In this document: positions 35,105 through 43,930 of the stretch, one piece after another
How positions within the stretch are numbered: the stretch's first letter is position 1
Layout: each line of letters opens with the position of its first letter
From: Acetobacter estunensis
GTDB taxonomy: Bacteria > Pseudomonadota > Alphaproteobacteria > Acetobacterales > Acetobacteraceae
Direction: 5' to 3'
Assembly (NCBI RefSeq): GCF_011516945.1
Contig: NZ_WOTH01000003.1
Location: 111,823 to 175,822, forward strand
Length of the DNA stretch: 64,000 bases
The notes under the pieces: model-generated
What the model was told of the DNA's origin: nothing
What the model saw: the letters and a program-made list of their open reading frames with translations, nothing else
Database searches by the model: none
Made by a program: the position numbers and the translations under genes

Positions 35105-36262
35105 ATGCTGAATTTTGAATTCTACAATCCTACCCGGATCATTTTCGGAAAAGGGATGATCGCGAAACTGGACGAACAGTTGTCGCCGCAGGCCCGCGTG
35201 CTGGTGCTGTATGGCGGCGCCAGTGCTGAGCGCAGCGGCACTCTCAATGAGGTGCGTGCGGCACTGGGTAGCCGCACCTTTCGGGAGTTCGGCGGCATCG
35301 AGGCGAACCCGACCTACGAGACCCTCATGAAAGCGGTCGCGATGGTGCGTGAAGAGAAGCTCGACTTCCTTCTGGCCGTCGGCGGTGGTTCGGTCATGGA
35401 CGGCACCAAGTTTGTCGCGGCCGCCTTGCCGTTCGAAGGCGAGCCGTGGGATATTCTCACCAGCAAGGGTGAGGCGGCAAAGAAGGCGCTCCCGCTTGGT
35501 ACAGTCGTCACATTGCCCGCTACCGGCTCCGAGATGAACTGTCTGAGCGTGATTTCGCGTCAGTCCACGGGTGACAAGCTGCTGTTCTCAAACCCGCTGG
35601 TTTATCCACGCTTTTCCGTTCTCGATCCGATGCGGACCATGAGCCTGCCGATGAAGCAGGTCATCAACGGTGTGGTGGATTCCTTCGTGCATGTCATGGA
35701 GCAGTACATGACGCATCCGGTGGACGGCATGGCGCAGGACCGGTTCTCGGAAGGACTTCTGTCGAGTCTGCTTGAGATCGGGCCGCGGATTATCGCTGCC
35801 CCCGAGGATTATGACCTGCGCTCCAACCTCATGTGGGTGGCCACCCTTGCGCTGAATGGACTGATTGGCGCGGGCGTGCCGCACGATTGGACCACCCACA
35901 TGATCGGTCATGAAATCACGGCGAAGTATCATATCGATCACGCCCGTACGCTGGCCATCGTGTTCCCCGCGCTCCTGAAGGTCTGCCGCGAGGCAAAGCG
36001 CGCCAAGCTGCTCCAGTATGCCGAGCGCGTGTGGGGCCTGACGGAAGGCTCCGAAGACGAGCGTATCGATGCGGTCATTCGCAAGACCGAGGGCTTCTTT
36101 GAAGGTCTCGGCGTGCCGACGCGCCTGTCGGCCTATGACATCGGCCCCGATGGCATCACGGATATTCTTAAGCTTCTGGAAGCGCATGACATGACCGCGC
36201 TGGGCGAACACGGCGAAGTCACGCTGGAAGTGAGCCGCCGGATTCTGGAAACCGCTGCCTGA
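35105..36262 (+). CDS. Iron-type alcohol dehydrogenase, YqhD-like
   Basis: NADPH-dependent aldehyde reductase of the Fe/Zn group III alcohol dehydrogenases, 385 residues (E. coli YqhD 387). The N-terminus MLNFEFYNPTRIIFGKG matches YqhD, which decides the start at 35105 with GGA seven bases before it; an ATG at 35093 abuts the operator. Cofactor loops GGGSVMDGTKFVAA and LPATGSEMN are present, and the metal-binding His residues lie in THMIGHEITAKYHIDHARTL. YqhD reduces short-chain and toxic aldehydes. Control by the NemR-like repressor fits that role. Confidence 0.93.
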   Translation: MLNFEFYNPTRIIFGKGMIAKLDEQLSPQARVLVLYGGASAERSGTLNEVRAALGSRTFREFGGIEANPTYETLMKAVAMVREEKLDFLLAVGGGSVMDGTKFVAAALPFEGEPWDILTSKGEAAKKALPLGTVVTLPATGSEMNCLSVISRQSTGDKLLFSNPLVYPRFSVLDPMRTMSLPMKQVINGVVDSFVHVMEQYMTHPVDGMAQDRFSEGLLSSLLEIGPRIIAAPEDYDLRSNLMWVATLALNGLIGAGVPHDWTTHMIGHEITAKYHIDHARTLAIVFPALLKVCREAKRAKLLQYAERVWGLTEGSEDERIDAVIRKTEGFFEGLGVPTRLSAYDIGPDGITDILKLLEAHDMTALGEHGEVTLEVSRRILETAA

Positions 36263-36338
36263 TTTTCACCTGCTCTTTTGGGGGCACAGTCAGATCTGTG
36301 TCCCGCGAGTGCCGATATAAAATACGAACGAGGATTCA

Positions 36339-37730
36339 ATGGCTTACGCTACGACAAATCCCTACACCAATGAAGTGGTCGCCACTTTTGCCGATGCGAC
36401 CGACGCTGAGGTTCAAACCGCGCTGAATGAAGCGCACGCGGCCTTTGAGGTCTGGCGCGACACGTCTTTTGCCGAGCGCGCGAAGGTCATGAATGCGGCG
36501 GCCACCATTCTGCGTCGTGACATCGACAAATATGCCCGTCTCGGCACGCTGGAGATGGGCAAGCTGTACGAGGAGTCACGCAAGGAAGTCATCCTTTCCG
36601 CCGAGATCTTCGAATATTACGCCAAGAATGCCGAAGAACTGCTCAAGCCCGAGCCGCTTGAAGTGGCCGATCCGGCAGAGGGGCAGGCTGTTCTTGTGCA
36701 TGAACCGCTTGGCATCGTTCTGGCGATCGAGCCCTGGAACTTCCCGTTCTATCAGGTGGTGCGCATCCTCGCGCCGCAGCTTTCGGCCGGTAATGCTGTG
36801 CTTCTCAAGCATGCATCGAACCTGCCCCAGTGCGCGGCCGCTTTTGACGGCCTGATGGAAGAGGCCGGCCTGCCGAAAGGGCTGTTCCGCAACCTGTATG
36901 CGGCGCGTCCGCACACGGCCATGATCCTGAACGATCCCCGCGTCTGCGGTATCGCGCTGACAGGGTCGGAAGGTGCGGGCACGGTCATTGCCGGCATCGC
37001 GGGCAAGGCGCTCAAGAAGGCGACCATGGAACTCGGTGGCGCGGACGCGCTCATCGTGCTGGACGATGCCGATGTGGAGAAGGCCGCAGGCTGGGCGGTC
37101 ATCGGGCGTCACTGGAACGCGGGACAGGTGTGCGTCTCGGCCAAGCGTCTGATTGTCGCTGATGCTGTCTACGACCGTTTCCTTGCGCTCTATAAGGAAG
37201 GCGTTGCCGCGCTGAAGGCGGGCGATCCGATGGACCCGACCACGACGCTGGCGCCGCTGTCCTCGCAGGCGGCCGTGGACGATCTGCGCGATCAGGTGAC
37301 ACGGGCCATGGATCTTGGCGCGAAGGTCGAGGTTATCGGCGCACCGGTTCCCGAGACGGGCGCCTTTTTCCAGCCTCTGCTGATGTCCAATCTGGATGCG
37401 AACAACCCGGCCCGTCATTGGGAGTTCTTCGGCCCTGTCACGCAGATCTATCGTGCGAAGGACGAGGCGGACGCGATCCGCATCGCCAATGATTCGCCTT
37501 ATGGTCTCGGTGGGTCCGTGTTCACGAAAGACGAGGTGCGCGGTACCCGTGTGGCCAACGCGATCCGCACGGGCATGGTGTTCATCAACCACCCGCTGTC
37601 CCCCAAGGCGGATCTGCCGTTCGGTGGCATTGCCCGCTCTGGTTATGGCCGCGAGTTGATCGGTCTGGGCATCAAGGAGTTCGTCAACCACAAGCTCATC
37701 AACATCGTCGATATCGACGCGCCGTTCTGA
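36339..37730 (+). CDS. NAD(P)-dependent aldehyde dehydrogenase, Sad/GabD-like
   Basis: Aldehyde-oxidising enzyme of 463 residues. The catalytic Cys is in HWNAGQVCVSAKR, the Glu in TMELGGADALIVLDD, the cofactor site in IEPWNFPFYQVVRI, and GPVTQIYRAKDEADAI follows. It is closest in feel to succinate-semialdehyde dehydrogenase of the Sad/YneI type, but substrate is not proven. It follows the YqhD-type gene by 76 bases in the same direction and probably shares its control, giving a reductive and an oxidative route for aldehyde removal. Confidence 0.92.
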   Translation: MAYATTNPYTNEVVATFADATDAEVQTALNEAHAAFEVWRDTSFAERAKVMNAAATILRRDIDKYARLGTLEMGKLYEESRKEVILSAEIFEYYAKNAEELLKPEPLEVADPAEGQAVLVHEPLGIVLAIEPWNFPFYQVVRILAPQLSAGNAVLLKHASNLPQCAAAFDGLMEEAGLPKGLFRNLYAARPHTAMILNDPRVCGIALTGSEGAGTVIAGIAGKALKKATMELGGADALIVLDDADVEKAAGWAVIGRHWNAGQVCVSAKRLIVADAVYDRFLALYKEGVAALKAGDPMDPTTTLAPLSSQAAVDDLRDQVTRAMDLGAKVEVIGAPVPETGAFFQPLLMSNLDANNPARHWEFFGPVTQIYRAKDEADAIRIANDSPYGLGGSVFTKDEVRGTRVANAIRTGMVFINHPLSPKADLPFGGIARSGYGRELIGLGIKEFVNHKLINIVDIDAPF

Positions 37731-37743
37731 GCCTGTGCGCTCG

Positions 37744-37772
37744 GGTTGGAGGACATTCTGCGTCCTCCAACC
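37744..37772. terminator. Stem-loop after the aldehyde dehydrogenase gene
   Basis: A perfect 11-bp stem (GGTTGGAGGAC / GTCCTCCAACC) with a 7-base loop and no T-run. A second long-loop hairpin (CCGCACCCT / AGGGTGCGG, 37782-37819) followed by TCGTTTT lies just beyond and may complete termination between convergent genes. Confidence 0.6.
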
Positions 37773-37833
37773 TGAAGATGGCCGCACCCTTCTGTCTGTT
37801 TCTGAATAGGAGGGTGCGGTCGTTTTGCGTGGA

Positions 37834-38292
37834 TCAGTTGAGAGGGCCGGAGGCCTTCATGGTCGTGGCATTGAGCGTGCGGTGGAGTTCCAACCCCTTG
37901 CTCAGACGTGCGGCGTCAGTGTCGGTCAGGGCAAGACCGATGGGACCGAAGGCCGGGTGCTGGAAGGCGAGGATTGATCCCTGCGCTTCGGGATCGAGTT
38001 GTAGTGCCCAGCTTGTGTGCCGCACGGGCGTGAAGCTCGCGCCTTCAATGGAAGAGGTGGTGTTGCCGCCCATCATCTGCCGCATGGCGCCGAGTGCCAC
38101 GATCAGGTCGGTGATCTTTCCCTGATCAAGTTCCACTTCCATTTTCTTGCGACCGATCTCAAGCGTGAGCATGGCATGCGAGCCATCTCCACAGGGAGCA
38201 AGATGGATGTGAGGATCGGCCTGAGTGCTGGGCTTCTTGGTGGTCTCGGCCGTCTGTGCGGTCGTGTCCTTGGCCTCCGGCGTCCTGGTCAT
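37834..38292 (-). CDS. Conserved-looking hypothetical protein, 152 aa
   Basis: Soluble protein of 152 residues. The first 40 residues are Thr/Lys/Glu-rich and probably disordered. A compact alpha/beta part follows (MLTLEIGRKKMEVELDQGKITDLIVALGAMRQMM ... GSILAFQHPAFGPIGLALTDTDAARLSKGLELH). AGGAGA precedes the ATG at 38292. I do not recognise a domain. It lies between the convergent aldehyde dehydrogenase gene and ispE. Confidence 0.7.
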   Translation of the reverse strand: MTRTPEAKDTTAQTAETTKKPSTQADPHIHLAPCGDGSHAMLTLEIGRKKMEVELDQGKITDLIVALGAMRQMMGGNTTSSIEGASFTPVRHTSWALQLDPEAQGSILAFQHPAFGPIGLALTDTDAARLSKGLELHRTLNATTMKASGPLN

Positions 38293-38469
38293 GCGATATG
38301 TTCTCCTGCGACAGCCTGTGACGGAAGGATCTGGCGAACAGGAACGGTGCGCTTGAGCCCTTCTTTCGCAACTATAGGCACGCTCGCCATCCAAGGGGAG
38401 GGGTGGCGTGTGACGATGTGTGCCAGCCGGATACCTGCTCCGTCACGTTCGCGTGTCGAGGAAAATCTC

Positions 38470-39345
38470 TCAGAGTGCAGTTTGCAGCAGGGAGCCTGCG
38501 TGAATCCACCACTGACCGGCGTGCTTGTGCAGGATTTCCGCTGCTTTCTGCGCGGCCTGCGCTGTGTCGAACAGTCCGAAGCAGGTCGCTCCCGAGCCGC
38601 TCATACGGGCCAGACGGCAGCCGGGAAGAGCGGCAATCGTATCGAGCACAAGGCTGATATTCGGGCACAGGGCGCGCGCTGGGGGTTCAAGGTCGTTGCT
38701 CAGCCGCGCGAGATCGTGCGCCATGGTGGCGACATCGGGCCATGAGTCGGGCAGCGTGGCATCGGGCGAAAACGCTGCATTCCGGGCCTTGAACACGGCA
38801 GGCGTGGAGACGGCGTCACCACTGTTGACCAGCAGCAGGCCGCAGGGGGGAAGGTCGGGTGCCGGGTCGAGCTGTTCGCCGATACCGCGCATACGGGTGG
38901 CGCGTTGCACGAGGCAGACGGGGACATCGGCACCGAGTTTTTCCGCGAGATCGAGAAGGCGCGCGCGGGACGTGTTCAGGTTCCACGCCCGGTCCAGAAG
39001 CCGCAATGTGGCGGCAGCGTCCGCCGAACCGCCGCCAATGCCGGAGGCCACGGGAAGGTTTTTCTCCAGAACCAGTCGTCCTCGCAGGCGGGCGTCCGTT
39101 CCATCGGCCAGCAGCCGTGCGGCACGCATTACAAGATTGTCGTCGGAAGCTTCCGAGGCCAGTTTGTCTCCGAAGGGACCGGCCAGGGTCAGGTTGAGAG
39201 GAGCGTCGGACGCTTCATAAGTCAGGCGATCGGCGGCATCCGAGAAGACGGCGAGACTGTCGAGCAGATGATACCCGTCCGGGCGCTTCCCCGTGACATG
39301 CAGGTAGAGGTTGATCTTGGCGTGCGCGGTTTCGGTGAGGCTCAC
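38470..39345 (-). CDS. ispE: 4-diphosphocytidyl-2-C-methyl-D-erythritol kinase
   Basis: GHMP kinase of 291 residues in the non-mevalonate isoprenoid pathway, phosphorylating CDP-methylerythritol at the 2-hydroxyl. The N-terminal AHAKINLYLHVTGKRPDGYH with the catalytic Asp region and the ATP loop NLPVASGIGGGSADAAATLRLL are diagnostic, and RMSGSGATCFGLFDT is the third GHMP motif. It is usually essential. Monocistronic here. Confidence 0.96.
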   Translation of the reverse strand: MSLTETAHAKINLYLHVTGKRPDGYHLLDSLAVFSDAADRLTYEASDAPLNLTLAGPFGDKLASEASDDNLVMRAARLLADGTDARLRGRLVLEKNLPVASGIGGGSADAAATLRLLDRAWNLNTSRARLLDLAEKLGADVPVCLVQRATRMRGIGEQLDPAPDLPPCGLLLVNSGDAVSTPAVFKARNAAFSPDATLPDSWPDVATMAHDLARLSNDLEPPARALCPNISLVLDTIAALPGCRLARMSGSGATCFGLFDTAQAAQKAAEILHKHAGQWWIHAGSLLQTAL

Positions 39346-39513
39346 GGGGACTGTCCGGTGGTTGGTGGGACGAAAGCTTGGGAGGGTTTAGCGCAGCTTG
39401 ATCCGTGGGGCGAGGTGAGCGGGCCGTCTTGCATACGGGAGGGACGGATTTAGGCGAGACACAGTTGGAAACTTATTTTACTGTGGGGAAATAAGCATTC
39501 AGGAGAAACTAGG

Positions 39514-40857
39514 GTGCCGGATGTATCGCAATCCCTGACCACGTTGGCGGATCTGGCGCGGGGTGACGTCTCCACGCTCACTATGACACCTTACTGGTGG
39601 CGGGCGCTGCCAGCCGATGTTGGCTTTCAGGAGCTTTTGCCCGAAAGGGTGGATGTGGCCATTGTCGGCTCGGGCTTCACCGGTCTTTCGGCGGCCTTGA
39701 CGCTGGCGCGCGCAGGGCGGTCCGTGGTTGTGCTGGAGGCGGCGCGTCCGGGTTTCGGGGCGTCCACGCGCAATGGCGGTCAGGTGGGATCGGGCAACCA
39801 GAAATTCCGGGTGCAAACGCTCATCGACATGATGGGGGTGAAAAAGGCCGAGGCCATGCTGCGTGAGGGCGTGGCGATGCTCGATCATATCGATGCGCTT
39901 GTGCGCGATGAGAAGATCGACTGTTTCTTTGCCCGGTGCGGTCGTTTTCGCGGCGCGGTGCGGCCGGAGCATTACGAAGCCATGGCGCGTGACATGGAGG
40001 ATCTGCGTCGTCACGCCGGCGTGGAGTCGTTCATGGTGCCCAAGGCTGAGCAGCATACGGAGATCGCTACCGATTTCTTCTTCGGTGGGTCCGTGCTTCC
40101 GCAGGATGCCGCTCTTCATCCGGGGCGCTACCACGCCGGGTTGTCCGCTCGTGTCATACAGGCTGGCGCATGCATTGCCGCGCATGCGCCAGTGTCGGAC
40201 ATTGTGGTCGAACCGGGCGGTTTTCTTGTGCAGACCGGACGCGGTAATCTGTGGGCGCGGGATGTCATCATCGCCACCAACGGATATCGACAGGGATTCG
40301 ACGCCTTTTGCCGCAAGCGCATCGTACCTGTGACATCGGCCCTTATCGCGACGGCGCCGATGGAAGCTGAGCGATTGAAGGCGCTTTTTCCGTCAGGGCG
40401 TGTTTGCGGCAATTCGGCGCGCGTGTTTTCCTATTTTCGCACAGCGCCCGATGAGCCGCGCATTGTCTGGGGAGGGCGTGTGGGCCGCAATGCGGGGCAG
40501 GAGGAGCCTCGGGCCTATGCGCATCTGGCGCGCGATCTGCTCAAGGTTTTTCCACATATTGCCGATGTGGCGGTGAGCCACGGATGGTCCGGGCGGATCG
40601 GTTACACATTCGATGAGTTTCCGCATTTGGGGCGTACGCCCGATGGGTTGCATTATGCGATGGGGTATTGTGGTACGGGTGTGTCCCGTTCGACGTGGTT
40701 CGGTCGCAAGATTGCGTTGCAGGTCATGGGAAAGGCGGAAGGCTTCTCGGAGTTCACCGGATTGCGGTTCCCGTCACATCCTTTTCAGGCAGTGGCGCCC
40801 ATGACGGTACCGTTTTTCGAGCAGTGGTATCGTGTGCGCGATGCTCTGAATGTGTGA
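39514..40857 (+). CDS. FAD-dependent amine/amino-acid oxidase (DAO family, PuuB-like)
   Basis: Flavoenzyme of 447 residues with an N-terminal dinucleotide-binding motif (VAIVGSGFTGLSAALTLARAG, about 50-70), then GFGASTRNGGQVGSG, which is typical for gamma-glutamylputrescine oxidase and related DAO proteins. The C-terminal RIGYTFDEFPHLGRTPDGLHYAMGYCGTGV completes FAD binding. It would oxidise an amine or N-alkyl amino acid to an imine, releasing hydrogen peroxide or ammonia. The GTG start has AGGAGAAACTAGG ahead. It converges on the ammonium transporter of the methylated-amine locus. Confidence 0.85.
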   Translation: MPDVSQSLTTLADLARGDVSTLTMTPYWWRALPADVGFQELLPERVDVAIVGSGFTGLSAALTLARAGRSVVVLEAARPGFGASTRNGGQVGSGNQKFRVQTLIDMMGVKKAEAMLREGVAMLDHIDALVRDEKIDCFFARCGRFRGAVRPEHYEAMARDMEDLRRHAGVESFMVPKAEQHTEIATDFFFGGSVLPQDAALHPGRYHAGLSARVIQAGACIAAHAPVSDIVVEPGGFLVQTGRGNLWARDVIIATNGYRQGFDAFCRKRIVPVTSALIATAPMEAERLKALFPSGRVCGNSARVFSYFRTAPDEPRIVWGGRVGRNAGQEEPRAYAHLARDLLKVFPHIADVAVSHGWSGRIGYTFDEFPHLGRTPDGLHYAMGYCGTGVSRSTWFGRKIALQVMGKAEGFSEFTGLRFPSHPFQAVAPMTVPFFEQWYRVRDALNV

Positions 40858-40877
40858 GTGCTGTTCAGGTGTGAGAT

Positions 40878-40907
40878 AAAAAACCGGCCTGTTATGGCCG
40901 GTTTTTT
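40878..40907. terminator. Bidirectional terminator
   Basis: AAAAAACCGGCC and GGCCGGTTTTTT form a 12-bp symmetrical stem with a 6-base loop, giving a U-run in either direction between the convergent oxidase and amt genes. Confidence 0.92.
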
Positions 40908-40956
40908 ATGGATGATAGCAATGACCGCGCGGGTTGGCGCAGCCATTACGTCGGGG

Positions 40957-42261
40957 TCAGGTGTGGATGGTCTCGCCGTGTTCGGCAAGGTCGAGACCTT
41001 CGAGTTCGACGGCAGGATCGACACGCAGGCCCATGGTCTTGTCGAGAATGAAAAGCAGAAGGGCTGTCATCGCCATCGTGTAGACGGCCACAAGAATGGT
41101 GTCCTGACTTTGCACGAGCACCTGCTTCCAGTTGCCGTACAGAAGACCATCCTTGCCTTCGCCGCCGATGGAGGAGGAGGCAAACACGCCTGTCAGCACG
41201 GCACCAAGACCGCCACCGATGCCGTGGATGCCCCACACGTCCAGCGCGTCGTCATAACCGAAGCGGTGCTTGGGCCAGTTGACGGCCCACAGGCAGACCA
41301 GGCCGCCGAGGATACCCATGATCATCGCTCCCATGGGGGTGACGAAACCGCAGCCCGGCGTGATAACGACCAGCCCGGCCAGAGCACCTGAGATTGCGCC
41401 CAGCATGCTGGGTTTGCCATGCAGTTTCCACTCGGCCAGAACCCACGCCACAAGAGCAGAACTTGCCGCGATCTGGCTATTGAGAAGAGCCATGGCCGCT
41501 GTCGCATTCGCGCCGAGGGCGGAACCGCCGTTGAAGCCGAACCAGCCGCCCCAGAGCAGGCAGCCGCCAAGAACGGTAAGCACCATGTTGTGCGGGGCCA
41601 GACTGTTCACGCCGTCGGCCTTGCGGCGTCCCAGCATAATCGCGGCGATCAAGGCGGAGGAACCGCTTGTGACGTGCACGACCAGACCGCCGGCAAAATC
41701 CAGCGCGCCGGTGGAGGCGAGAAAACCGTCCGGTCCCCATGCCATGTGACCGACCGGGCAGTAGATCAGGATGGCCCACAACGCCATGAAGACCATGGCT
41801 GTGGAGAATTTGAAGCGCTCCACGGTGCCACCCAGAACGATGACGGGCGTGATGGCGATGAAGGTCAGTTCGAACATGGCGAACGTCACTTCAGGCAGGT
41901 TTGGAATGGCGGGAAGGAAGGATGTCAGGGTGACGCCGTTCATGAAGGCCTTGTCGAGACTACCGATGAACGGTGTGTTGCCTGTAAAGATCAGGCTGTA
42001 ACCGCAGATGAACCAGATGAGGCTGATGATCGAACCTGCGGTGATTCCCTGCATGCACATGCTCAGCACGTTCTTCTTGCGGATCATGCCGCCGTAGAAC
42101 AGGCAGATTCCCGGAAAAAGCATGAAGAAGACGAAGACGGTGGAGGCGAGAATCCACGCCATGTCACCAGTGTTGAAGGCTGGCTCCGCATCGGCGGCAA
42201 AAGCGGGTGGGACGAGAAGAAAAGAGCAGGACAGGAAGAGCAGGAGGTATCGTAAGGGCAT
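40957..42261 (-). CDS. amt: Ammonium transporter
   Basis: Inner-membrane Amt/MEP/Rh channel of 434 residues. The cleavable leader MPLRYLLLFLSCSFLLVPPAFA is followed by eleven hydrophobic segments. Family motifs include FYGGMIRKKNVLSMCMQ, DFAGGLVVHVTSGSSALIAA (with a pore His) and GGCLLWGGWFGFNGGS. It imports ammonium, and relatives may carry methylammonium. No glnK gene is adjacent. It is downstream of gmaS on the same strand, so uptake may be matched to methylated-amine use; a separate promoter is likely in the 284-base gap. Confidence 0.94.
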   Translation of the reverse strand: MPLRYLLLFLSCSFLLVPPAFAADAEPAFNTGDMAWILASTVFVFFMLFPGICLFYGGMIRKKNVLSMCMQGITAGSIISLIWFICGYSLIFTGNTPFIGSLDKAFMNGVTLTSFLPAIPNLPEVTFAMFELTFIAITPVIVLGGTVERFKFSTAMVFMALWAILIYCPVGHMAWGPDGFLASTGALDFAGGLVVHVTSGSSALIAAIMLGRRKADGVNSLAPHNMVLTVLGGCLLWGGWFGFNGGSALGANATAAMALLNSQIAASSALVAWVLAEWKLHGKPSMLGAISGALAGLVVITPGCGFVTPMGAMIMGILGGLVCLWAVNWPKHRFGYDDALDVWGIHGIGGGLGAVLTGVFASSSIGGEGKDGLLYGNWKQVLVQSQDTILVAVYTMAMTALLLFILDKTMGLRVDPAVELEGLDLAEHGETIHT

Positions 42262-42465
42262 GATTCGTCTGTGATCCTGTATCTGGAAGGGGTGAGACGT
42301 GGTGCCCGTAGGTGGCTCAGCCCCTCCGGGCGCAGTTTCTCCTCGTGGGGGCCTGCATCTGAAGAAGCGCAGGCAACTGGAAAGAACGAACCGCAGATTG
42401 GATGCGGCAGGAGTCCCGCCGGAAAGCGGGATACTGTTTCATCATGCCCATAATATTCCGATATC

Positions 42466-42494
42466 GCAATAAAATGCGCGTACGAATATGTAAA
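42466..42494 (-). promoter_or_regulatory. Candidate promoter of amt
   Basis: On the minus strand TTTACA (42489-42494) and TATTGC (42466-42471) are 17 bases apart, about 200 bases before the amt ATG. The leader between them contains a CCCGCTTTCCGGCGGG-type hairpin. Confidence 0.35.
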
Positions 42495-42545
42495 AAAGAG
42501 GTTCTGGGCACTGATGATGTGAGGCCAATGAAGTAATTTTCGGAA

Positions 42546-43865
42546 TTAGCAGTCGAGGGTGGCGGTGCGTTCCCACTCGGACAGATGGCCGCAATGCGCG
42601 TTCCATTCATTCTGCTTGAGCTTGATGTAGGGATCCACCAGACCGTCATCGAGCATGCCACGAAGAGCCGTGGATTTGTCGAGGGCGCGCATGGCGTCGA
42701 GAAGATTTAGCGGCAGACGCTTCGCTTCTGTAATCTTGTGCCCTTCGGTGTACATGTTGATGTCGAGCGGCTTGCCCGGATCGCGCTTTTGCTCGATGCC
42801 ATCGAGACCGGCCGCAAGTAGAGAGGCCTGGAGCAGGTAGGGGTTGGCGGCGCCATCGGGGAGGCGCATCTCGAAACGGCCGCCACCGGGCACGCGGATC
42901 ATGTGGGTACGATTGTCGCCGGAATAGGTGACGGTGTTGGGAGACCATGTGGCACCCGAAACCGTGCGCGGCGCGTTGATACGCTTATAGGAGTTCACGA
43001 CAGGGTTGAGGATGGCGCACAGTGCATCGGCATTGTGGATCAGGCCGCCGACGAAATTGTAACCCGCTGCCGAAATTTCCAGAGGATCTTTCGGATCGTA
43101 GCAGACGTTTTCGCTCCCTTTCCAAAGGGAGATATGCGCGTGGCAACCGCTGCCTGTCAGGTGCATGAAGGGCTTGGGCATGAATGTGGCGCGCAGGCCA
43201 TGCTTTTCTGCGATCGAGCGGGCCATGAACTTGAAGAAGACGTGCCGATCAGCGGTCACGAGCGCATCGGCATACTTCCAGTTCATTTCGAACTGGCCGT
43301 TCGCGTCTTCGTGGTCGTTCTGGTAAGGCTCCCAGCCAAGCTGTTGCATGGCGTCACACAGTTCGGCGATGACGTCGTAGCGCCGCATCAAGGCCGAGGC
43401 ATCGTAGCACGGCTTGGTGGCGGCATCGTATTCGTCGGCCACCAGCTTGCCGTCGGGCGTGATGAGAAAGAACTCGCACTCAACACCCGTTTTCACGTCG
43501 ATGCCGTGCTGCTTTGCGCGGGCCACCAGACGCTTGAGCGTATTGCGGGGCGCTTGCGTGACGAGCTTGCCGTGCATCACGAGGTCGGACGCCATCCAGG
43601 CCACCTCGGGCTTCCAGGGAAGCTGGATGAGGGATGATGGGTCCGCCATGGCGAGCAGATCGGGATCGGCGGGAGACATATCGAAGGCGGCTGCAAAGCC
43701 TGCGAAACCCGCGCCATTTTTAACAGCTCCATCGATTGCGGAAGCTGGCACGAGTTTGGCGCGCTGGGCACCGGAGAGATCCACAAACGAGATCAGGAAG
43801 TAACGGATGTTCTTCTCACGGGCAATTTCGGCAAGATTGCTCGCATTTTTCTGATTGTCGGCCAT
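42546..43865 (-). CDS. gmaS: Type III glutamine synthetase-like, probable gamma-glutamylmethylamide synthetase
   Basis: ATP-dependent ligase of 439 residues. Glutamine-synthetase signatures are visible: GAGFAGFAAAFDM, the metal-binding TGVECEFFLI, HEDANGQFEMNW, GSGCHAHISLW, NSYKRINAPRTVSGATWSPN and RFEMRLPDGAANPYL. This subgroup (GlnT/GmaS) ligates ammonia or methylamine to glutamate. Here it lies directly after an mgsABC-type synthase and opposite a sarcosine-oxidase-type operon, the setting in which GmaS makes gamma-glutamylmethylamide from methylamine. Glutamine synthesis remains a valid alternative. Confidence 0.85.
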   Translation of the reverse strand: MADNQKNASNLAEIAREKNIRYFLISFVDLSGAQRAKLVPASAIDGAVKNGAGFAGFAAAFDMSPADPDLLAMADPSSLIQLPWKPEVAWMASDLVMHGKLVTQAPRNTLKRLVARAKQHGIDVKTGVECEFFLITPDGKLVADEYDAATKPCYDASALMRRYDVIAELCDAMQQLGWEPYQNDHEDANGQFEMNWKYADALVTADRHVFFKFMARSIAEKHGLRATFMPKPFMHLTGSGCHAHISLWKGSENVCYDPKDPLEISAAGYNFVGGLIHNADALCAILNPVVNSYKRINAPRTVSGATWSPNTVTYSGDNRTHMIRVPGGGRFEMRLPDGAANPYLLQASLLAAGLDGIEQKRDPGKPLDINMYTEGHKITEAKRLPLNLLDAMRALDKSTALRGMLDDGLVDPYIKLKQNEWNAHCGHLSEWERTATLDC

Positions 43866-43930
43866 TGATACGATCCATTTCCAGTGGCGCGCCCCGCCTC
43901 TGCGGGCAGGGCGCAGATGAGGGAAACTCC

